In this document: positions 1-5,310 of the stretch, one piece after another
How positions within the stretch are numbered: the first letter of the stretch is position 1
Layout: the number at the start of each line of letters is the position of its first letter
NCBI GenBank assembly: GCA_946184255.1
Contig: CAMHFA010000095.1
Span: 1 to 5,310 of the forward strand
Reading direction: 5' to 3'
Length of the DNA stretch: 5,310 nucleotides
From: an uncultured Bacteroidales bacterium
GTDB lineage: Bacteria; Bacteroidota; Bacteroidia; Bacteroidales; UBA932
Position numbers and translations under genes: made by a program
Notes under the pieces: generated by a model
What the model saw: only the letters and a program-made list of their open reading frames with translations
What the model was told of the DNA's origin: nothing
Database searches by the model: none

Positions 1-1021
1 GAGAGACCGTACATGGTATCTTGACAGGACGGATATCGAAGCCTTAAAGACCCTCGTTCCGGAAACGGATGTAGTCACCATGATGGATTCAGACTGGGGG
101 CAGGGAGTGTCTTACAAGGAAAACACCTACTCCGGAATCCTGAAGGGACTGTCTTATGAATATACTGCAGTGGAAACCCCGAAGATGCTCTACGGCCGCT
201 GGATCAATGAAGTGGACTGCGAGCAGGAGAGAAAGGTCTGTGTGATAGGTAAAAGGGTGTATTCCAATCTTTTCCCCGAAGGTGGCGACCCAACGGGAGA
301 GTACATAAAAGTCAAGGATTCGTATTTCCAAGTCATAGGTGTTGACGACCGCACTTCGGGAATAAACATCAATGGCAGCCCTAACCAGAGCGTTGTCATT
401 CCCTATCAGCTAATGAACAGGTTGAACAACCGGGGCGGCAAATTCGAAATAGCCTGCATGACCCTTAAGGAAGGAGCTGATTCTGATTTGGCTCAGGAGA
501 AGGTAAAGAGCGTCCTTTCAAGGCGTCACAGCATAGCTCCGGATGACAGTAACGCCATAATGATGCTGGACACCAAGAAGATATTCAAGATTGTGGAGAA
601 CCTGTTCAAGGGAGTCAATATCCTGGTGATCCTGGTAGGCTTGGGAACCCTTCTAGCCGGAGCCATAGGAGTGTCCAACATCATGATGGTAACAGTCAAG
701 GAGCGCACCACGGAGATTGGCATCCGCCGGGCAATCGGTGCCACGCCTAAGATGATCCTTTCCCAGATCATCACCGAGAGCATCGGACTTACCATCCTAG
801 CCGGAATGTTCGGAATACTGTTTTCCGTTTTGATCCTATGGGGAGCAGGAAACATAGTGTCCAGCCTTCCGGATATCGGAGAAACGATATCCTTCCAGAT
901 AGGTTTCTGGACCGGGATAGCAGTCCTGTTGCTCTTGGTCGTGCTCGGTGTTCTCGCAGGATTGGCACCCGCCCTCCGGGCAATGGAAATCAAACCCGTT
1001 GATGCAATGAGAGAAGAATAA
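1..1021 (+). CDS. MacB-type ABC transporter permease (5' partial, C-terminal 339 residues)
   Basis: The reading frame is open to the left edge (first full codon at 2), so the internal ATG at 80 is not the real start. Seen: a periplasmic MacB_PCD-like domain (about residues 1-190) is followed by three hydrophobic segments (about nt 610-700, 775-843 and 898-975). The cytoplasmic loop at about 701-750 carries the FtsX/MacB signature ERTTEIGIRRAIGA, and the C-terminus ends PALRAMEIKPVDAMREE, matching the usual PA.RA...P..A.R.E ending. Family knowledge: such permeases have about 400-420 residues and four helices, so the first helix and roughly 60-80 residues are missing outside the window. No ATPase domain is present in this part, so a separate ATP-binding protein, or a fused one upstream, must supply energy. 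The role inferred is mechanotransmission that drives export through the adaptor and TolC-like partner encoded next. The substrate is unknown. It ends 12 bp before the adaptor gene, so the two are probably co-transcribed. Confidence 0.93.
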   Translation, partial: RDRTWYLDRTDIEALKTLVPETDVVTMMDSDWGQGVSYKENTYSGILKGLSYEYTAVETPKMLYGRWINEVDCEQERKVCVIGKRVYSNLFPEGGDPTGEYIKVKDSYFQVIGVDDRTSGININGSPNQSVVIPYQLMNRLNNRGGKFEIACMTLKEGADSDLAQEKVKSVLSRRHSIAPDDSNAIMMLDTKKIFKIVENLFKGVNILVILVGLGTLLAGAIGVSNIMMVTVKERTTEIGIRRAIGATPKMILSQIITESIGLTILAGMFGILFSVLILWGAGNIVSSLPDIGETISFQIGFWTGIAVLLLLVVLGVLAGLAPALRAMEIKPVDAMREE

Positions 1022-1033
1022 AAATAAACAGAT

Positions 1034-2128
1034 ATGAAAAAGAACCTTAAGTACATTATCCTGGCGCTGGTCGCCCTGGTATTTATCGCCACCTTCGTGG
1101 CACTTTGGAAGAATTCCCGGCCAAAGGAGGTCCGGTACGAACATCTTGAGGCCACGGTGAAAGATATTCACAAGACCTCTGTGGTTACCGGTAAGATCAT
1201 TCCAAGGGATGAGGTCAACATCAAGCCCCAGATCAGCGGCATTATTTCCGAACTTTACAAGGTCGCCGGAGAGAAGGTCTCTGAAGGAGAAGTCATTGCC
1301 AAGGTGAAGGTCATACCCGAGATGAGTTCCCTCAGCTCCGCCCAATCCAGGGTTCGTCTTGCAGAGATTAACCTTAAGCAGGCACAGACCAATTATGACC
1401 GTGAAAAGGCCCTGTTCGACAAGAATCTGGTGAGTGCCGAGGAATATGACCAGGTGCGTCAGGCTCTTGACCAGGCAAAGGAAGAGAAGGCCGCCGCAAT
1501 CGAAACCCTCGAGGTAGTCAGGGATGGCGTCTCCAAGAGCAACGCCAAATCCAGTTCGACCCTGATCCGTTCCACCATTTCAGGACTGATCCTTGACATT
1601 CCGGTGAAAGTCGGTAATTCCGTTACCCAGAGCAATACCTTCAATGATGGTACTACCATTGCCACGGTTGCCAACATGGGAGACCTGATTTTCGACGGGT
1701 TCATCGACGAGACCGAAGTCGGTCGTGTCAATGAGGGTGTTCCGATGACAATCACGGTAGGAGCCCTGAAGGATGTACAGCTGGACGCAGTAATGGAATT
1801 TATCTCTCCGAAAGCACAGGAGAAGAACGGCACCAACGAGTTTGAAATAAAGGCCGCATTGACTGTTCCTGACAGCGTAACCGTCCGTTCCGGCTACAGC
1901 GCCAATGCCGAGATCAGGCTTGAAGGGGTGGACGGAGTGCTCTCGATTCCCGAAAGCGCCCTTGCATTCGAAGGCGATTCTTCTTTCGTCTATCTCGTCA
2001 AAGGAGAGAAGAAATATGAAAAGATTCCTGTAGTGACCGGACTTTCAGACGGAATCAACATTGAGATCAAATCAGGTCTCAAGGAAGGAGACAAGGTCCG
2101 TGGCAACCAGATAATCGAGAAGAAGTGA
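1034..2128 (+). CDS. Periplasmic adaptor (membrane fusion) protein, MacA/HlyD family
   Basis: This 364-residue protein bridges the inner-membrane permease and the outer-membrane channel. Seen in order: a short basic N-terminus and one transmembrane helix (about residues 7-25) that anchors it with the rest in the periplasm; the first lipoyl/barrel-sandwich half (about 50-92, with the typical PQISGIISELYKVAGEKVSEGEVI); an Ala/Gln/Glu/Lys-rich coiled-coil hairpin (about 97-168, including LFDKNLVSAEEYDQ); the second lipoyl half (about 176-215, STISGLILDIPVKVGNSV); a beta-barrel domain (about 217-290); and a membrane-proximal domain to the end (SIPESAL.., then VVTGLSDGINIEIKSGLKEGD). Length and order fit MacA-like adaptors. 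The ATG at 1034 is preceded by the A-rich leader AAATAAACAGAT with no Shine-Dalgarno, as usual in Bacteroidota. The anchor is a helix, since no lipobox cysteine is present. Substrate cannot be read from the sequence. Partnership with the flanking permease and TolC-like genes is inferred from order and spacing. Confidence 0.95.
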   Translation: MKKNLKYIILALVALVFIATFVALWKNSRPKEVRYEHLEATVKDIHKTSVVTGKIIPRDEVNIKPQISGIISELYKVAGEKVSEGEVIAKVKVIPEMSSLSSAQSRVRLAEINLKQAQTNYDREKALFDKNLVSAEEYDQVRQALDQAKEEKAAAIETLEVVRDGVSKSNAKSSSTLIRSTISGLILDIPVKVGNSVTQSNTFNDGTTIATVANMGDLIFDGFIDETEVGRVNEGVPMTITVGALKDVQLDAVMEFISPKAQEKNGTNEFEIKAALTVPDSVTVRSGYSANAEIRLEGVDGVLSIPESALAFEGDSSFVYLVKGEKKYEKIPVVTGLSDGINIEIKSGLKEGDKVRGNQIIEKK

Positions 2129-3447
2129 TGAAAAGACATTTTTTACTCATAACCGTTTTTTTGGCAGGGGCCGTCTTTGGCCAGAACCACAACGGCCCCT
2201 GGACTTTGGCGGAGTGCATCCGTCACGCCCAGGAGAATAATATCAGCCTGCAACAGCGCGGACTTCAGGTGAAACAGCAGGAAATCCAGCTGGACAATTC
2301 AAAGGGAAGCAGGCTGCCCCAGGTGAGCGGAAGCGTCAGTGAGAATTTCTCTTTCGGACGAGGACTTACCGCCGACAACACCTATTCCAACACAAACACC
2401 ACCAGTTCCGGAATATCCCTTGGAACGGCCGTGCCGATCTTCCAGGGACTCAGGATAAGCAACAGCATAAAGGAAGGCGAACTCAATCTGAAGGCTGCCA
2501 CAGAGGATCTTGAGAAAGCCAAGGAGGACATGAGCGTCTCCGTGGCCCAGGCCTATGTCCAGATCCTCTATAACATGGAACTCCTGGATGTCGCTTTGAA
2601 CCAGGTTGTCATAGATTCCCTTCAGGTCGAGAGGTTGACAGCCATGCTTGAAAACGGCAAGGCTTCTACTGCCCAGCTAGCCCAGCAGAAGGCCGCCCTT
2701 GGCCAGAGCAGGCTTTCCGCCACCCAGGCCAGGAACAACTTGAATCTGTCCCTTCTGGATCTTTCACAATTGCTGGAACTTCCCAATCCGGAGGGCTTCA
2801 GCATAGTAAAGCCGATTGTACCCATTGACGGAATCCTTCTCGGAAACCCCGAGGACATCTACGCCGAGGCAGTAGAGAACAGGCCTTCAGTAAAGGCAGA
2901 GATGTTCAGGCTTGATGCTACTGAGTTTTCGATAAAAGGAGCCAAAGGCGCCTTCCTGCCTTCAATAAGCGCGAACGGAGGAATAGGATCGAATTACTAT
3001 ACCATGAGCGCCGCTCCTTCAGCAGCATTCATGGAACAGATAAAGAATAACTTCAGCCAATATCTGGGCATATCACTCAGTGTTCCGATATTCAGTGGAT
3101 TCCAGAACAGGAATCAGGTTAGGATGGCTGAACTATCTAGGACAAATCAGATGCTTCAGCTGGAGAACACAAAGAAGACCCTCTACAAGGAAATCCAGCA
3201 AGCCTATTACAATGCCGTTGCAGCCGCTGACAGATATCGCTCGAGCACTGATGCCCAGGCAAGTGCCCAGGAGTCTTTCGCCCTGGTTCAGGCCAAGTAC
3301 GAAAATGGCAAGGCCAATATCACTGAATTCAACGAATCTCGTGACAACTGGCTGAAGGCTGAATCCGATCTTCTTCGTTCCCGCTACGAATACCTTTATT
3401 CCGCCAAACTACTGGACTTCTACCGTGGCCGTCCGCTGGAGTTCTGA
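2128..3447 (+). CDS. TolC-family outer-membrane efflux channel
   Basis: This 439-residue protein forms the outer-membrane and periplasmic duct of the export system. Seen: a signal peptide (MKRHFLLITVFLAGAVFG, likely cut before Gln19; no lipobox Cys), the usual opening WTLAECIRHAQENN (from residue 25), then two related halves. Each half has long Ala/Gln/Leu/Glu-rich helices and a strand region ending in the same motif, VPIFQG (102-107) and VPIFSG (319-324). This is the internal duplication of the OEP domain in TolC proteins, and the length (about 420-480) is normal. Start choice: ATG at 2128 overlaps the adaptor stop as TGATG, which suggests translational coupling. A GTG at 2125 would add only one residue and is less likely. 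The order permease-adaptor-channel supports a tripartite ABC exporter. Nothing points to a specific substrate, and some relatives serve RND pumps instead. Confidence 0.95.
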   Translation: MKRHFLLITVFLAGAVFGQNHNGPWTLAECIRHAQENNISLQQRGLQVKQQEIQLDNSKGSRLPQVSGSVSENFSFGRGLTADNTYSNTNTTSSGISLGTAVPIFQGLRISNSIKEGELNLKAATEDLEKAKEDMSVSVAQAYVQILYNMELLDVALNQVVIDSLQVERLTAMLENGKASTAQLAQQKAALGQSRLSATQARNNLNLSLLDLSQLLELPNPEGFSIVKPIVPIDGILLGNPEDIYAEAVENRPSVKAEMFRLDATEFSIKGAKGAFLPSISANGGIGSNYYTMSAAPSAAFMEQIKNNFSQYLGISLSVPIFSGFQNRNQVRMAELSRTNQMLQLENTKKTLYKEIQQAYYNAVAAADRYRSSTDAQASAQESFALVQAKYENGKANITEFNESRDNWLKAESDLLRSRYEYLYSAKLLDFYRGRPLEF

Positions 3448-3453
3448 AAAAAC

Positions 3454-3496
3454 ATCATTATATTTGAGAATCAATAAGGATTTTCAATATAATGAT
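3454..3496. repeat. AT-rich inverted repeat between the channel and lipoprotein genes
   Basis: Left arm ATCATTATATTTGAGAATC (3454-3472) pairs with right arm GATTTTCAATATAATGAT (3479-3496). This gives 18 pairs with one bulged T and one G.U pair around a 6-base loop (AATAAG). The right arm includes the ATG at 3492. No T-run follows on the + strand (next bases CATGATAAAAAG), so it is not a textbook intrinsic terminator for the pump operon. On the - strand the stem would be followed by GTTTTTTC, but no gene on that strand needs it. It could be a weak terminator or attenuator, an operator for a dimeric regulator, or a translation-controlling hairpin. The repeat itself is certain, its role is not. 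Confidence 0.75.
3459..3466 (+). promoter_or_regulatory. Candidate Bacteroidota -7 promoter element for the lipoprotein gene
   Basis: TATATTTG matches the Bacteroides sigma-ABfr -7 consensus TAnnTTTG exactly and lies 25 bp before the ATG at 3492, in the only sizeable gap of the window. Transcription would begin near 3472-3475, giving a leader of about 20 bases. No clear TTG/TTTG -33 element is seen about 19-23 bp upstream, where the channel gene is still being read. The promoter is therefore plausible but unproven, because such 8-mers in AT-rich DNA can be chance. Confidence 0.4.
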
Positions 3497-5310
3497 CATG
3501 ATAAAAAGAACTTTCATCCCCATCATGGCCGCCCTGGCGATCCTCGCATCTTGCGGCCCAAAGACAGTATCAACAAGGCTTACGGTTGCTGATGAACAGC
3601 CCGACGGCGGAGCCTTTACGGAAAGAACAGTTCCCGTTGTGACAAAGGTCGCTCCGGACGGAGAGGTTACCCTGCGTTTCTACAATGACCTCCCCGATGT
3701 GGCCTATATTTCAGCTGCCGACTTCCAGTCGATAGTCCTTCCCGGCTCTACGATGACGGTGACCCACACTGGCGTAGGGGAATATACCCTTGCCAACGGA
3801 GACGCAAAGGCCGTGGTGAATGTAAATAAAGATGTTTTCGTCACCTCAGATTTCGACGAATTCACTAACCAGATGGGCCTTCTTCAGCCGGGAATGGCAA
3901 ATGTCTATTATGACGGAATGCCATTCGTACGCTACAAGAGCATTACAATGACTCCGGCAGTTTCCACTGTCACTCTGGATTATGGGAAGTACGGCATAGA
4001 CCTCCACGCCGACGGCAAGGGGGTGGTCTATTTCCCGTTCGCCGCTCTTGCTGACATGTACTCAGACCTTTTCTATCACCATGCCGGATTCAATGGTGAG
4101 AAGGTTGTGGCCAACACTTCGGTCAACGAGGTCAGCCTGGCCAGGATCGACCCTGATTACAACAAGACTCTCCTGTCGAAGAAAACCCGTTCCGAGTCCA
4201 TGGCCGAGTTTGCCTACAGGGAGCTTTGTTTCGCGATGGATCACTTTTACGGATTCCCGGGCCGTGTCACCTATAATGAGTCATTGAGGACAAAGGGTAT
4301 GGACAGGACCCTGGAAGAGGATCTGGCCGCCGGTCCCGCGATCAAGAAACTTCTGAAATCCACCGATTTAGCCGAATATTTTGTCGGTATGCAAGGCCTG
4401 AACGCCCTTTACTACGAAGGCCACACGTCAATGGATATTTCTTCCGCCCTTGGCCGCGACCGTGCACAATATGAGGAACTGACATCCAAGATAAAGGGTG
4501 TCCAGGAAAATAACAAGGAGATCATGGATGCCATCCAGCAAGGCCGTTTGACAATGGGTGGACGCTCCCAGGAGGTTATGGCTGTCCGGACATTGCGTCC
4601 GCAGAGCTATGGCAACGCCCAGGACACTTATGTCAAGAGGGGCAATACCGCCGTATGCGTGTTCAATTCATTCAACACCAGGGCTCAGGACGCGTGGGAA
4701 GCTTTCTATGCAGGGAAGGGTCCCAAACCTAACATCAAAGACAATAACGGAGACTCCATGGTCATATTCCTTGATGCTCTCAATAAGGCCGAGGCTGATC
4801 CGGAGGTCGAGAATTTCATAATTGACATAACATCCAACGGAGGAGGATCCGCCGACATCGTCATGGCCATGACATCCCTGGTCATGAACAAGAGCTACCT
4901 CTGCTACGATAATCCCCTTACAAAACAAAGGTCTATTGTCGAGTATGAGGTTGACCGCGATTTCAACGGGGTGTTCGATGAGAAGGACAAGGATGTGCAC
5001 TACAACCTCAACTTCGGAGTCCTGACCACGGATGTTGCCTTTTCTTGCGGAAACCTCTTCCCTTCAATGCTCAAGGATAACGGAATTCCCGTGGTAGGTG
5101 AAAAATCAGGCGGCGGAAGCTGCGCCATCCAGGCCATGTGTACTGCTGACGGCTTCTGCTTCCAGATATCATCGTTCAGGTCGAGGCTCAACTCCCTGGC
5201 CGGAGAGAACATTGATTCCGGCATTGTCCCTGACATCGTTATTCCAAGTGACGAGATGATTGAAATCCAGGTGACGGAAGACAGGAAGATGACCGTCAAG
5301 AATTACAAGG
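3492..5310 (+). CDS. S41-type peptidase-domain lipoprotein (3' partial, 606 residues seen)
   Basis: The frame runs without a stop from ATG 3492 to the right edge. Seen: a lipoprotein signal peptide with lipobox LASC (Cys21), then a beta-rich N-terminal region (about 25-150, with LRFYNDLPDVAYISAADF), a largely helical middle (about 165-380), and an S41-like domain (about 384-595). The latter has FIIDITSNGGGS (Asp445, Asn449), AFSCGN with candidate nucleophile Ser518, VVGEKSGGGS, and SGIVPDIVIP (Pro580-Asp581). Family knowledge: S41 members cleave protein C-termini (Prc/Tsp) or act as Ser/His-type hydrolases. Here the Lys of the Tsp Ser-Lys dyad is replaced by Gly542/Ser543, so classical Tsp chemistry is unlikely, and the protein may be inactive or use another base. 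No PDZ domain is recognised. The cell location inferred is membrane-anchored and periplasmic or surface-facing. ATG 3498 (giving MIKRTF) is an equally good start. A link to the pump upstream is unproven. Confidence 0.88.
   Translation, partial: MIMIKRTFIPIMAALAILASCGPKTVSTRLTVADEQPDGGAFTERTVPVVTKVAPDGEVTLRFYNDLPDVAYISAADFQSIVLPGSTMTVTHTGVGEYTLANGDAKAVVNVNKDVFVTSDFDEFTNQMGLLQPGMANVYYDGMPFVRYKSITMTPAVSTVTLDYGKYGIDLHADGKGVVYFPFAALADMYSDLFYHHAGFNGEKVVANTSVNEVSLARIDPDYNKTLLSKKTRSESMAEFAYRELCFAMDHFYGFPGRVTYNESLRTKGMDRTLEEDLAAGPAIKKLLKSTDLAEYFVGMQGLNALYYEGHTSMDISSALGRDRAQYEELTSKIKGVQENNKEIMDAIQQGRLTMGGRSQEVMAVRTLRPQSYGNAQDTYVKRGNTAVCVFNSFNTRAQDAWEAFYAGKGPKPNIKDNNGDSMVIFLDALNKAEADPEVENFIIDITSNGGGSADIVMAMTSLVMNKSYLCYDNPLTKQRSIVEYEVDRDFNGVFDEKDKDVHYNLNFGVLTTDVAFSCGNLFPSMLKDNGIPVVGEKSGGGSCAIQAMCTADGFCFQISSFRSRLNSLAGENIDSGIVPDIVIPSDEMIEIQVTEDRKMTVKNYK
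4953..4988 (+). other. EF-hand-like calcium-binding loop inside the S41 domain
   Basis: Residues 488-499 of the lipoprotein read DRDFNGVFDEKD. Loop positions 1, 3, 5, 9 and 12 are Asp488, Asp490, Asn492, Asp496 and Asp499, position 6 is Gly and position 8 is hydrophobic (Phe495). This is the DxDxNG...D pattern of EF-hand and dockerin-type loops, with Asp rather than Glu at position 12. It lies between the NGGG motif and the nucleophile Ser518, so bound calcium could order the active site. Calcium binding is inferred from the pattern only. Flanking helices as in a full EF-hand are not evident. Confidence 0.55.

Noticed and set aside
80..82. ATG at 80 as the true start of the permease
   Set aside because: The same frame is open upstream to the left edge and codes for protein-like sequence (WYLDRTDIEALKTLVPETDVV), and a MacB-type permease needs an N-terminal helix not present after position 80.
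1022..1033. Shine-Dalgarno site before the adaptor gene
   Set aside because: The 12-bp spacer is AAATAAACAGAT with no GGAGG-like stretch, in keeping with Bacteroidota starts.
526..1345. Long minus-strand open frames (209 codons at 526-1155 and 169 codons at 836-1345) antisense to the permease and adaptor genes
   Set aside because: They lie wholly or largely opposite strongly supported genes, show no recognisable protein features, and their lengths are expected as shadows of GC-balanced coding DNA.
2125..2127. GTG at 2125 as the start of the TolC-family gene
   Set aside because: The adjacent ATG at 2128 forms the common TGATG stop/start overlap and gives a normal signal peptide, so GTG adds nothing.
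3454..3500. Rho-independent terminator for the pump operon
   Set aside because: The stem is AT-rich and is followed by CATGATAAAAAG, not a T-run, on the + strand, so it was recorded as an inverted repeat instead.
4048..4821. Plus-strand open frames at 4048-4287 and 4558-4821 inside the lipoprotein gene
   Set aside because: They are out of frame with the continuous S41 lipoprotein reading frame and their translations are Ser/Arg/Pro-rich with no family features.

Overview
The window looks like chromosomal DNA of a member of Bacteroidota, probably an anaerobic gut-type Bacteroidales. This is inferred from three things. The gene starts lack Shine-Dalgarno sequences and have A/T-rich leaders. 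A perfect TAnnTTTG -7 promoter element of the Bacteroides type lies before the last gene. The protein families present (MacB-type permease, adaptor, TolC-like channel, S41-type lipoprotein) are typical of that group. The genus cannot be fixed from sequence alone.

All coding is on the + strand and the DNA is almost fully coding. Positions 1-1021 hold the C-terminal part of a MacB-type ABC permease, cut by the left edge. Positions 1034-2128 hold a membrane-anchored periplasmic adaptor (MacA/HlyD type). Positions 2128-3447 hold a TolC-family outer-membrane channel whose ATG overlaps the adaptor stop codon (TGATG). These three read as one operon encoding a tripartite efflux or export system: inner-membrane permease, periplasmic bridge and outer-membrane duct. 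The ATPase that must power the permease is not in the window and is presumably upstream.

The 44-bp gap at 3448-3491 carries a near-perfect AT-rich inverted repeat whose left arm contains a candidate -7 promoter element and whose right arm contains the next start codon. From 3492 to the right edge runs a fourth gene with no stop in the window (606 codons seen). It encodes a lipoprotein with an S41 (tail-specific protease/IRBP-like) domain. That domain keeps the NGGG motif, the nucleophile-region serine and the PDI motif, but lacks the lysine of classical Prc/Tsp enzymes. It also contains an EF-hand-like calcium loop.

No RNA gene, mobile element, CRISPR array or minus-strand gene could be supported. 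The main points of interest are the atypical S41 lipoprotein and the promoter/hairpin arrangement in front of it. The pump itself is a conventional system with unknown substrate.
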